From: Phytophthora colocasiae
Taxonomy: Eukaryota > Oomycota > Peronosporomycetes > Peronosporales > Peronosporaceae
Reading direction: 5' to 3'
DNA length: 64,000 nucleotides
NCBI GenBank assembly: GCA_018806915.1
Contig: JAGKQI010000083.1
Span: 434,001-498,000 of the forward strand
Positions 51,797-62,391 of the stretch are shown here, piece by piece. The position numbers and the translations under genes are program-made. Each line of letters opens with the position of its first letter. The stretch's first letter is position 1. Below the pieces are notes generated by a model, which saw nothing but the letters and a program-made list of their open reading frames with translations, had not been told where the DNA came from and made no database searches.

Positions 51797-52258
51797 TAAT
51801 TAAAGCTGTTTTTAATTTAAAGAAACAATATAGGACTCTAACAGATTTTCCATCTGATGAATCAATTATATTTTTCCCGGTTGCGGCTTTAAGAGGCAAT
51901 ATTGAGTGGGGTGATTTTAGAGATTAGTTTTAAATAAAATAAAGAATGAGTAATACAATAACACAAACAATTACACAGTTTACAAATACTGAAACAAATG
52001 AAACAAGAATAGAGGTAGCATCCCCATTGAGCTTAATGCCATTGATCCTACTAAACCAGCTCCCGTATATAAAATACGTCTACGATTTAAAGTTATTCTT
52101 TGATCTATTTCTTGATCAATTCTTTCTTCTAATTGTGCTTAGCCTCTATTCAAAGAAGAAGAGGACCTAATGCCAGTTGCCCCAATGTGGTACCAGTTCT
52201 CCCACAAGGCGGAACACCCGACACCGTAAAGATTTAATAGCTGTATTATGTTTATATA
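51797..52258 (+). other. AT-rich foreign-looking cassette, unit 4
   Basis: Same cassette, with ATG at 51946. Confidence 0.55.
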
Positions 52259-53022
52259 GGTACTTACCGAGTATTCCTAGGCTGGCTGCGCCGCTCGATC
52301 ACTCCTGTCCTCGCTAGCCGCCGCGCCGTTCGCGTAATGTCCTCTGTCGCTGCTGACGCCGTTTGCGTTTTGGAATGAAAGAATTCTAGGATTTAAATCG
52401 ACCAATCAGAGGCCATTGAGAGGGTTATCATTAGTGGGCTGTATTTGTATTTTTGGCATTCCTGAGAGCAGTCTAGAACATAGGGATAGGCTAAATCATG
52501 GGAAAATACAGTTTAGAATACCTACATGTACAAAATTGAGAGACAGGTAGCTACGCAGGTTTATGCGCTAAGACGTTGAACACACACACAACGGACACAC
52601 AGACACACAGACACACAGACACGGCACTAGCCTAGAGGTTAGAGACTAGCCGAGTGCCGCCCGCTTTTGCGGGCGGTTTGTATGTGTTTGGTTGAAACCC
52701 GTGGTGCTCACTGTTCCAGTTCGCCCCACTACTCTCCATCGGCGCCACACCTTCGGCGCGTGCCGGTTGGCCGAGGTACCTTCGCTTCGCTCAGTAGGAT
52801 GCATTTTAGCTAATCACCGGTCTGTAAAAGCTGCGAGCTCGTACTTATCAAAGCATTTTAATCGTACTTAGCTTAATTTTGTCCAATAAAAAATTTTGTG
52901 GCCGGGTGTGCGGACCAATCAAAGGCCATTGAGAGGGTTATCATTAGTGGGCTATATTTGTAATTTTGGCATTCCTGAGAGCAGTCTAGAAGATAGGGAT
53001 TGGCTAAACCATGGGAAAATAC

Positions 53023-53450
53023 TGCAGCGGGGCTGCGTAGGTGTGCACGGCACAGAGGAAGTTTAGTTGACTCGTAGAGTCCTGCTTGCAAGGCACTAGC
53101 CTTCGGTTCTATACAAGAACCAAGTAGTCCACTAAATACGGGACTCACAGAGTCAGTGTCCCTATAACAAAGGACTAACACTAACTATGTAAAATGCAAA
53201 CTGATTTTTATTGACTTTATTGTCCTAATCCTAAATGTAACGGATTTAGTATCTAACATACTAAATCCTAATCAAAATGCAACGTGAGGCTCTGAGGCCA
53301 TCTACGTATCTACTCGTGTGTGCCACACCATTATGTACCCACATAAATGTATCATGAGTGTCACACACTATTACTATGTATGTACCCACATAAATGTATC
53401 CACGTGTGTCACACACCAACGAGAAACATTCGTGTAACATCCCCGTTACA
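53023..53450 (-). repeat. Gypsy-3 3' LTR
   Basis: 428 bp, minus-strand TGTAACGGGG...CGCTGCA. The polypurine tract GGTGGGGGAGAG lies directly upstream of it on the minus strand. Confidence 0.92.
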
Positions 53451-54361
53451 CTCTCCCCCACCAAGATTCCGGATACCGTATCCGGAAAGTGTAAACACAC
53501 GACGCGATTATCGGCCGATGGCCACGGCACCTTGCCTTGCGCGGACGGCGCTGTCTCTCGTGCGTGTTACACGCCTCCGTACGCGATGCCACTTGGTACA
53601 CACTTGGGCCCAATGCTTACCAAGCATAGGAGCCTACTGGCTCGAGTCAAGGGGCTCTACGGGCATGGAAAGAAGGCCACAGGTGGCGTATCTATGATAC
53701 TACTGGATCAGTGATCCACAGGGCAAGCCTTCCAAGCTACCAACGGTTCCACGAACCCCACAGCAGTGGGGCCCACTCGCTTCACAGTTAATGTGACCCT
53801 CGGATGAGCACTGTGTGCAGGGCTTGATGCCCAAGTTGTCCTTGAAGCAGGCGCAAGCGCCACTATGTGTCACAGACACTGTGTCTTGTGAAAACACGTG
53901 CTCAGCACAGTCGTAGACACGACAACGAGCACCAGACAGCTAAGCTGTCGCTCAGGAGGAGCTTACCTACCTCCTACTGCTATGCAGCATGCGGGGTCCA
54001 ATGCATTGGCATCCCTGGCATCCACAGTGCCTCATGACATAGTCATACCCATTGATCGCTTCTAGCGTCAGGTGATCGGATAGAATCCGTTTCCATCACC
54101 ACTTGTCGCTTATACAGAACGTCATTAAGACGGTTGTTCATCACGAACCATCTTCGCTTCATGATCGCGAAGCTCCGGGCCATAGGCCAGTGTTGTTAAA
54201 GGGTCATAGACCCTTGAAACACGCGCGCGAGGCGCATGTAGCTCTACTGCACTTGCAGTTTGAGCATTCGATGCCATGTCGACGGCACCGACGTGCTCGC
54301 TGCAAGTATTGCAGCTACGGGTCAGAGCCTGAGCTCAGCAACGACCCTGTGGACTCCCACC
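53451..54361 (-). other. Gypsy-3 region between pol stop and 3' LTR
   Basis: About 0.9 kb without a convincing coding frame, probably 3' untranslated sequence of the element with the polypurine tract at its end. Confidence 0.5.
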
Positions 54362-54733
54362 TTAGTGGGAGGTGCTTGGCACCCGGCGACTCCGTCGCAC
54401 CCCCATCGGGCGGTCTGACACCGGGTGTGCCCGATCATACGCGTCAACGACGTCGGGGCAATCCTGCCGTAGTGGCACCTCAAACTCCCACGAGTTCTGT
54501 GAGTGAGGGTAACCTCGCCACTTCACCAGATACTGGTTGTGACCTTGGCGACGACGCCGCGCCATCAGGCGATCCACGTGATAGTGAAGCTCACCTTGCT
54601 CATCGAGCAGAGCAGGAGGAGGACGAGCGGTCGATGGGTTCTCGCGCTGCGAGTGTAGACGCGCTGCATTGCTTGCAGACCCGCGTCGGCTCGGTGAAGG
54701 AGCACGACCACCACGTCGGTCATCCGACTCCAT
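54362..54733 (-). pseudogene. Gypsy-3 chromodomain at the integrase C-terminus
   Basis: HYHVDRLMARRRRQGHNQYL followed by VKWRGYPHSQNSWEF has the aromatic and acidic pattern of a chromodomain, as found at the end of chromovirus integrases, where it can guide insertion to histone-marked chromatin. It is in a different frame from the integrase because of an indel near 54725. Confidence 0.88.
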
Positions 54734-55730
54734 CGCTTAGCGACTGGTCTCGAGGAGACCTAGAGTCGCGGGGACCGGTCTGAGTCGCCTCTGGTGCTGC
54801 ATCAGCGGGTCTATGACCTCGAGCATCACGTTGCTCCGGATTGACAAGACCTGTTGGTTCGGATGCAACCACCTGTGGCTCTGCCACCTGCTGCCGTGCG
54901 GCCTTCGTCCGACTCGGCGCCAGCTCCTCAGAACTCACAAGAGCAGGGTCCCGATATGGCTTAAGCAAGCCCACGTAGAACACAGGATGTGTTCGCATAC
55001 GCTTTGGCAAGTCAAGCGTGTATGCCAGGCCCTTCTTGGCCACGACCGTGAACGGTCCAATGAAGCGCGGCCGCAACTTCGTCTTGAAGACGGCTGACAC
55101 TGCGTGTGTAGGCAGAGTTCTTAGCGTTTAATAAAACGTGGTCACCGACCTTGAACTCCCACATGTTGCTTCTGCCTTTGGCATCAGCTTGTTCCTTTTG
55201 AACATCTTGGCTTTCAGCCATTGCGTCACGCACACGGCGTAAGACGCTAAGCCTCATCGAGAGGAAGTCATCGACTTGCTTGCGAACAGCAAGGGGCTGA
55301 CATCAGCAAGCTCGGAGTCGAGCGACGGCACAGCCTCTCCCCCACCAAGCCCAAGGCTACCGCGTGGCGGAGTGAGCGGGACGCGCGGATGCGCAAGGCC
55401 GTTCACGTAGAACGGGGTGAAGCCTGTCGAGGCATGCACCGCGTTGTTCATTGAGAACTCAACGAGAGGGAGCATAGCGCTCCAACGCTTCGGCGTTTCA
55501 GCGCATACGCTGCGGAGGATGTCCTCCAGGACGCGGTTCACGCGTTCAGTCTGACCGTCGGTCTGCGGATGATCCGCCGTGGACATGTCCAGTCGAGTGC
55601 CAAGCACTTTGAAGACGGACGTCCAGAAGTGACCCGTGAAACGGGGGTCTCGATCCGAGACAATAGTCTCTGGCAGCCCATGCTGGCGGGAAGACCCGAT
55701 CGATAAAGATCGTCGCTGTACCAGCGCCAT
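54720..55730 (-). pseudogene. Gypsy-3 integrase core and C-terminal domain, frameshifted
   Basis: LPETIVSDRDPRFTGHFWTS and STADHPQTDGQTERVNRVLE give the second Asp and Glu of the DDE core. Two further frames give VGDHVLLNAKN and LRPRFIGPFTVVAKKGLAYT (GPF/Y module). Frame breaks fall near 55255 and 55110. Confidence 0.85.
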
Positions 55731-57054
55731 CGACGGTGTCCGGCACAGCCGCTAGGTGAGCCATCTTGCTCAGACGGTCAACAAAGACCACAACGCCCGT
55801 GTTGCCTGCCGTATCCTTCGGCAGGCCAAACACGAAGTCCATACTCATGGACTGCCAACACCCAGAGGGTACAGGCAAGCTCGCCAAAGGCGCTGCCGCA
55901 TGCGGCGAGGGTTTAACCCGCTGACCCGTCTCGCACGTGTGCACATATGTGCTGACCCACTTGTACATCTTCGGCCACCAGTACATGGAGCTCACCGAGC
56001 CGTAGGTCTTCTCGCGACCGAGGTGGCCGCTTGTGGGCGTGTCGTGGGCCTCATAGAGGATGCGATACTTCAGGTCCTCATCGTGAGGAACCACCACACG
56101 TGGTGGGTCATCCTGACCCGTGCTGTAGTACAGCAGACCGCCTTCCAGGCTATAGCGTTGGAGTCTCGCCTTTAGGCGTCGTGACAGAGTCACCTTTGAG
56201 TCTTTAAACTCATCGCTCCCCAGAGCTTGGAGCAACGCGACACAAGAGTCGTCCTGAGCGTACGCTGCTCGAACCATGTCCGTCACGGACGACGTCACCG
56301 AGGTGACATGAGATAACTCATAGTCCGGGCGACGTGATAACGCGTCAGCGAGGACGTTCTGCCTGCCAGGCTTGTACTTCACCTCGAAGTTATACTCCGC
56401 AAAGAAGGAGAGCCATCGGGCCATCCTCTGCGAGAGGTGAGGCGACTGCGTCGCTGTGCGTAGTGACGCATGATCCGTGTAGATCACAAACGGCTTGGAG
56501 CCGAGCAGGTGAACCCTGAATTTGACGAGAGCGTACTTCATCGCAAGTAGCTCCTTGTCATGAACTGGATAGTTCTTCTCAGCAGCCTTGAGCTGTCGCG
56601 ACTCAAACGCAATGACGCGTTCGCGCCCGTCGGCGTCCGCTTGTAGCAAAGCACTGCCGATGGCAAAGTCCGAGGCGTCACAGACGACAATAAACGGACG
56701 AGCGGGGTCTGGCAGCGCCAGTATCGGTGCCTGAAGCAGGCTATCCTTGATACAAGTGAACGCATTCTCGTGCTCGGCACGCCATACCCACTCGGCATCC
56801 TTCTTAAGGAGATCCGTCAGTGGCCGAGCCAACTCAGCGTAGTTCTCGCTGTACTTGTGCAAGTAGTTGGCCAAACCCAGCCACTTACGCAAGTCCTTCT
56901 GGTTCAAGGGAACCGGCCAATCCACAATGGCCTTGACCTTTGCTGGATCAGCACGAAGGCCATGCTTCCCAATGAAGCACCCTAGGAAGGGATTTCTTCC
57001 GCGCCAAAGACGCACTTGTCTGCGTTGGCGTACAGCTTGTTCGTGCGCATGCAC
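55546..57054 (-). pseudogene. Gypsy-3 RT thumb, RNase H and integrase N-terminus
   Basis: FIGKHGLRADPAKVKAIVDW (thumb), FIVVCDASDFAIGSALLQAD and YTDHASLRTA (RNase H), LADALSRRPDYE, HDTPTSGHLGREKTYGSVSS then CETGQ (HHCC finger), SMDFVFGLPKDTAGNTGVVV (first DDE Asp). It starts after a frame break near 57000 and is broken again near 55700. Confidence 0.88.
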
Positions 57055-58025
57055 TCGAGCACAGCTCTCACGTGTTCCACGTGCACCTCAACGTCAGTCT
57101 TGCCGTGTTCGGCCTGACTGTGGACGAACACGTCGTCAAAGTACGTTTGTGCGAATGCCCGTAGGGGCCTGAACAGCTGCGTCACTAGACGATTGAACGT
57201 TGCAGGCGCGTTCGAGAGCCCTTGGGGCATGACGAGCCACTCCCAGAGCATACCGCTCGGGGTGCTCACCGCTGTAAGCGGAATATCACTGGCTCGCATG
57301 AGCAGCTGATAGTACCCATCGACTAAGTCGAGTGCACTGTACATGGTGCAACCCACCATGTTGTTCTGAAGAACATCCTTCCTAGGAATCGGCGTCTGCG
57401 CCGGAATCGTGGCAGTGTTGAGCTTGTTAAAAGCGTGAACGATACGCCACTTGCCATTCGGCTTTCTGACACAGAACGTTGGCGCGGAATGCGGAGACTT
57501 GCTCTCGCGCACGAGACCCGCCGCGTGCTTCGCACGGAAGAAGGCGTCAATGACGTCGCATTGCTCTTTAGGAAGAGGCCACTGTCGGGTCACGCAGTAC
57601 TTAGTTCCGGGAACTAAGTCGATCTCATGACGAACGCCTCGGTCGGGAGGCAGGCCACTCGGTGGTTCCTTCGAGACAACGTCTCCATATTCCTTCAGCA
57701 AGGAGTGGAAGGGATCCGAGGGATTCTTGAGGATCTCCGATCCACTCCTGGCGTTCAACGCCTTCTTGACTTCGGCCAAGACGGACTCGTCAACAAGGGA
57801 CGACGAGTTTAACTCCTCCTCAGGTCGAACGATGACCACCTCGGCGAATTCGCCAGCCTTCAAGGCATCGCCAAAGTCGGCGAAGGACATCTCTTCTAGC
57901 TCAAGGAGCTTGTCAACACTTGGCAGTCCGTCCAGCAGGACACTGCCTTCGGCACTCCCGCCCACTCCATAAAACAGAGGGTATAGCTGCCCACAGCCCT
58001 CCGGTCCGTCGGCACTTGACGTCAC
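56982..58025 (-). pseudogene. Gypsy-3 reverse transcriptase fingers and palm
   Basis: RHEIDLVPGTKYCVTRQWPL, APTFCVRKPNGKWRIVHAFN, YSALDLVDGYYQLLMRASDI, MPQGLSNAPATFNRLVTQLF and the catalytic YFDDVFVHS. The box is FDD, with Phe for the usual Leu or Val. The frame breaks after KCVFGAEEIP. Confidence 0.88.
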
Positions 58026-58028
58026 GGA

Positions 58029-59078
58029 TTACACAGACGCAGAGCGACTCGCCCGAAGTGCCTTACGACGTCTTCGCCTAGCCGAAGATCGTCTACTCGA
58101 CGGAGTACGTGCCGTCGCACAAGTTTCGGCCTCTCTCGGCCCAGTGTCAGGGACACTCAGCGATCCACTCGGTCGACGACCGATGCCGCTCAGCGGAGTA
58201 CGTGCCGCTGCACAATCAATGACCGTAACAGGTCCAGTGTCAGAGACACTCAGCGATCGACTTGGTCCACGACCAGTATCACTCGACGGAGTACGTGCCG
58301 CCCCACAGTTCACGGCCTGGTAAGGCCCGATGCCATCGGCATCCAGTGACGGTCCATGACCGGCGTCACTCGGCGGAGTACGTGCCGCCCCACAGGGGTT
58401 ACGTGAGCTTTGCCCACACGTTGACTCACTGCCAACCAGCGCTATGCGCTCAACAGGGCTGCGATCCTCGCACTCGGTGCTGTCCACCAACTCGGACACA
58501 CCGACTTCCAGCATCATTGCCGACTCGGCTCGATGCTCGCGCCAATAGCGCTTCTGCTTCCTAGCAGAGGTGGGTTCATGACTCGCCAAAGCTCCACTAG
58601 GAGAGAAGTGCGTAGCACCTAAGGTCTTCGACCTCCAGTCGATCCATGGCTCGTGGCGCTCCAGCCACGCCATACCAAGGATGAGGTCGTACCTCGAATC
58701 CAGGTCCAAGACCAAGCAGCGTTCCACGCTGTCAAAGTCCAGGAACTTCAGCCGTAGGTCCATGGGGACCTTGGCTGCCGTGACACGGACGCCCGTCGCT
58801 AGACGGACAGTGACGGTGTCACCTCTTCGCGCTCGAAGCGCCTCAGCATATTGCTGACTACCCTCAACGGTGGAGCGTCTGACATAGTTGCCAGAACGCT
58901 CCCGAATCGATCAACACGATCCACGGCTTCTCGAAGCCCTTCACGTCCACATGGACGACCAGCAAGCCCTGCTTGCTCACACGTTCCGTGTTTAAGAGCA
59001 CGGAGCTCTTCGGGGCTGAGCCCCAGTGCCTCTCACGCACTGCAGAACTCAGTTCTTCCCCAGTAGACCGCCCCGCGT
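58029..59078 (-). pseudogene. Gypsy-3 aspartic protease, frameshifted
   Basis: The active site WIVLIDSGA is followed, after a one-base insertion near 58895, by GNYVRRSTVEGSQQYAEALR in another frame, then RYDLILGMAWLERHEPWIDW. The C-terminal 200 residues are repeats with AARTPxS and GRGPS motifs, likely a linker. Confidence 0.82.
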
Positions 59079-60015
59079 CTACTGGGAGCCTTCGTTTCCC
59101 TGGGCAGAGCCCAAAGCGGGACCCGCGGCAGGGTTGCGGCCATTCTGGCCGGCGCGCTCTTTGCGCAGAGGGCAGTTGGGCCTCAGATGTGTGGGACTAC
59201 CACACGTGTAGCACCGGCGGGTGCTCATACGCTGCACCGCAGCTCGTAGCTCGGCTACTTCATCTTCAGCATAGCTGAGATCCATGGGCTCGGGTCCCCC
59301 GGACCCTGTGCTGTTAGCACCGACCCTCGACAACTTAAAGTTGTGTTCGGCATTCAATGCCACGCTGACAGCGTCCTCGAAGGTGCGAGGATTCTGACGG
59401 AATGCCTCCGTTCTGGCCACGCCAGCTCGTAAACCTTCCATGAAGATGGTCACGGTGACCACCTCAGGTAGAGGGTCAGTCCACCAGGTCCTTCTTGCCC
59501 TGTCGGCAAGCAAGGAAGCGTGACCGCACGCGATACGCCTGGTTAGGCGGAGCAAACACTTGCGTAAGCTTGACCTTAAGCTCACCCCAAGTGGGGAAGG
59601 CCATTTCTACCGACGTCCCAGACGTCAAGGCCCATTCTCGTGCTCGCCCTTCGAGCTTAGAGATGGCGAACGCCACGCGTTGGCCTTCCAACTGGAGCAT
59701 AGCGGCTCTCATGGCCATTTCGACCTCTCGGGTCCACAACAGGAGGTTCTCTCCTTCGTGCCCGTGAAAGGTCTTCACGCTGAGCGTGACGGGCTTAGCT
59801 CTCGGAGCGGGGTTAACTCCTTTTACATTCCGTTGGATGTGCTCAACGAGAGCGTTTTCGTACGAGGCAAATGCCTCAAGACGCGCGTTGACGGCCTCCG
59901 GCCCTTGGGACGCAAGGTGCGCCATACCTTCGGGGCCCAGCAAGGACGTAAGCTTGTTAAGCGTGTCCCGCTGACTCGGAGTCAAGTGAGCGTATGCTTC
60001 TGGCTCCATTCTCAC
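59079..60015 (-). pseudogene. Gypsy-3 gag, frameshifted
   Basis: [20 protein letters not shown] starts the frame. The capsid part has [40 protein letters not shown] and [21 protein letters not shown] frame break near 59480-59500 is followed by GLRAGVARTEAF and one zinc knuckle, CYTCGSPTHLRPNC. Confidence 0.85.
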
Positions 60016-60066
60016 AGAGAAACAGTCTTCAACTCAGGAGTTGGATTGACTACTAGTGCTACCAGA

Positions 60067-60494
60067 TGCAGCGGGGCTGCGTAGATGTGCACGGCACAGA
60101 GGAAGTTTAGTTGACTCGTAGAGTCCTGCTTGCAAGGCACTAGCCTTCGGTTCTATACAAGAACCAAGTAGTCCACTAAATACGGGACTCACAGAGTCAG
60201 TGTCCCTATAACAAAGGACTAACACTAACTATGTAAAATGCAAACTGATTTTTATTGACTTTATTGTCCTAATCCTAAATGTAACGGATTTAGTATCTAA
60301 CATACTAAATCCTAATCAAAATGCAACGTGAGGCTCTGAGGCCATCTACGTATCTACTCGTGTGTGCCACACCATTATGTACCCACATAAATGTATCATG
60401 AGTGTCACACACTATTACTATGTATGTACCCACATAAATGTATCCACGTGTGTCACACACCAACGAGAAACATTCGTGTAACATCCCCGTTACA
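60067..60494 (-). repeat. Gypsy-3 5' LTR
   Basis: 428 bp and nearly identical to the 3' LTR (one clear difference, GTAGATG for GTAGGTG). Inside it the minus strand continues TCTGGTAGCACTAG, with TGGTAGCA as the likely primer-binding start. Confidence 0.92.
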
Positions 60495-60619
60495 AATACA
60501 GTATAGAATACGTACATGTACAAAATGGAGAGACAGGTAGCTACGCAGGTTTATGCGCTACGACGTTGAACACACACACAACGGACACACAGACACGGCA
60601 CTAGCCTAGAGAGTAGAGA

Positions 60620-60873
60620 TTGTGATTGTGAATTGTTTGAATGGAATTTTTCGAATGCTAATCATTTTCTTATCATCTGGAAAGTAAGTACTCGAACGCC
60701 TGCCAAGTGCGTAGCTTTGTGGTGCGTACACCAGTGGACCAACAGGAGGCCCTTCAACACATTAGTAGATGCCGATATTTGATTTTTTACCTTAGTCCAT
60801 TCAACTACACAACTACTGAAGTTGCATTGTAAGCTTATGTAGAGCCTCATTATCAGGTTGTTACGGTCATCTT
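60620..60873. other. 3' flank of the disrupted RXLR gene
   Basis: AT-rich non-coding sequence between the Helitron array end and the effector stop. No gene is seen. Confidence 0.4.
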
Positions 60874-61967
60874 TCAGTTTACTCCTACCAGTTTGTTTTC
60901 CAGTTGCTTCAAGCGACCTTGCAGAAAAATGAGGTAAAACTCGTAGTTTTTGGCTTTCCCGATCTCAGCGGGAGTTAAATTGTCAAGACCCAACGCAGCT
61001 TTGGCAAAGGCTCTGGATCTGTCTGTTCCAACCCAATTTGCCGTTCTCACGGTCTTCTCCGCCCACGTCAAGTCGTCGCTAATCACTGGAATTGGAGTTT
61101 TATCCTTGTAAGCCTTCAGAATCACAGCACTGTCGTACCGTTCCAAGAATCGCGAGCAGAGCTCGGAAAAAATAATTATAATATAGTTATTGTGCAATTG
61201 TATTGACGGAATTATGGATTATTGGTAAGGAGTACTTTCCGTAAAATATGCAATTGTGCCCGTAATAATTATATTGACTTTTTACAATACTAAATGTGCT
61301 CACCAGCTACTCAAAAGTGGTCATTTTCTCTTCTTCCAAGTGGCATGTCGACTTCTCGAGCAATATCCAACTTCTTCTTACGGTCACTTCTCCTGCAAGC
61401 AATGCGGGACAACTCGGAAGCAGGCGCCTGGGACAGGGTATACAAATCTCATCCTGGACTGTGTTGCCGTTGCCGGCTCATTTTTGTTTGCGATAGTACA
61501 TTTAAGCCAGGACAAAAGTCCCGGTGGCAGCCACCAGCTTTTCAACCCTGTGCAGTGGATTGGTAGGGTCATCCCAAACCACTGCACTGCACCGCTCTGA
61601 CCCTACCAATTTATTATAATAATTGCATTACTTATTATTGTTTTCATGGATACGGCAATGATGGATTATTTTTCACTCAGAATCCAATACAATTTTATAT
61701 TTTATTTTTCGAGCACTGATCGCGAGTACATTTGGAAGGCTTCAGTAGGCTCAACAGCGAGGATATCGTCGATTGTGCGGACATTGCCGAATCCCGACGT
61801 CCTCCAGACAGTAGAAGTGGGGGTTTCTGCCTTTATCCAGGCCGTGATTTGGTTTGACTCTTTGACCTTCTTGAACTGCTCGAAGTACTTGTAGTTCTTG
61901 TCCAGCTTGAGTCGGGCTCCCGTAAACCCCTTCAATTTAAAGGCCTCCAACACGAACTCGTCGGTCT
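60874..61967 (-). pseudogene. Disrupted RXLR effector paralogue (60874-61156 and 61727-61967), N-terminus not in window
   Basis: Two blocks match the effector at 28831-29583 in order. 61727-61967 gives LDKNYKYFEQFKKVKESNQI and VWRTSGFGNVRTIDDILAVE. 60874-61156 gives KTPIPVISDDLTWAEKT and RAFAKAALGLDNLTPAEIGK, then a diverged C-terminus. A 562-bp MITE separates the blocks. A Copia LTR replaces everything upstream of DEFVLEAFKLKG, so the signal peptide and RXLR part should lie beyond the right window edge, past the Copia element. The coding blocks themselves are well conserved. Confidence 0.88.
61157..61718. mobile_element. hAT-like MITE inside the RXLR pseudogene, 562 bp
   Basis: Ends are CAGAGCTCGGAAAAAATAA (left) and, inverted, CAGTGCTCGAAAAATAAAAT (right). 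ATCGCGAG at 61149-61156 and 61719-61726 is a perfect 8-bp target duplication. No transposase. A 17-bp inverted repeat around TGGTAGGGTCA lies near 61560-61612. Confidence 0.9.
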
Positions 61968-61972
61968 TTAAT

Positions 61973-62384
61973 TGAGAGTATAGCGAACGAGGCTTGATAG
62001 TGAAGTGAGTAGGAGGAAGTAAATCCAAAAGTGAGTTTATTGAGTTAGCCCGCATTCACTAATCTACCCTTGCTCTCCTTGAGCTCCCCTTGTAGACCTT
62101 TGTGAAACGGGAACGCTTGATGTAACGGGAACGCCTTGTGAAACGGGAACGCTTGATGTAACGGGAACGATTGATGTAACGGGAACGATTTGTGCACATC
62201 TTGAGATCAGCAAATTGAAGTTCTCGTCCAATCAGAATAGTGTATCCAAGGTAGACCGCCAACCGTATTGCAGCATCCACGCGTCTTCCACTGTTGTCCT
62301 CACTTGGCACGCGTTGTGCGCGTGAAAGCTGCGTGCTTCGAGGTAGGGACCCAGTATAGGAGACGGCGAAGTGCAATCTCAACA
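61973..62384 (-). repeat. Copia 3' LTR
   Basis: 412 bp, minus-strand TGTTGAGATTGCAC...ACTCTCA. A polypurine tract GAGTGGGGG directly precedes it. TTAAT (61968-61972) next to the end should be the target duplication, to be matched beyond the window. Confidence 0.8.
62092..62191. repeat. Short tandem repeat in the Copia LTR
   Basis: Five units of about 18-21 bp built on AACGGGAACG(C/A)TTGATGT or AACGGGAACGCCTTGTGA. Confidence 0.85.
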
Positions 62385-62391
62385 CCCCCAC

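Larger units (their letters stand above)
50370..52645 (-). mobile_element. Helitron-like array unit 4
   Basis: 2276-bp unit, slightly shorter through microsatellite contraction and single-base deletions, otherwise like units 2 and 3. Confidence 0.82.
53023..60494 (-). mobile_element. Gypsy-3 chromovirus retrotransposon, defective, 7.5 kb
   Basis: Two 428-bp LTRs flank gag, protease, RT, RNase H, integrase and a chromodomain on the minus strand. AATAC at 53018-53022 and 60495-60499 is a perfect 5-bp target duplication. The coding region has at least six frame breaks. Confidence 0.92.
52646..60619 (-). mobile_element. Helitron-like array unit 5 (52646-53022 and 60500-60619), short and split by Gypsy-3
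   Basis: CTAG plus the same hairpin at its 3' end, then a different GC-rich interior and a 5' half shared with units 1-4 (ACCAATCA..GGCCATTGAG, GTAGCTACGCAGGTTTATGC). The 5' end TCTCTACTCTCTAGGC is at 60619 and is preceded on minus by A, as expected for insertion at A/T. Without Gypsy-3 it is about 500 bp and encodes nothing. Confidence 0.7.

Noticed and set aside
53700..54783. Plus-strand 226-codon frame (54103-54783) as a host gene
   Set aside because: It is antisense to the Gypsy-3 chromodomain and lies inside the element.
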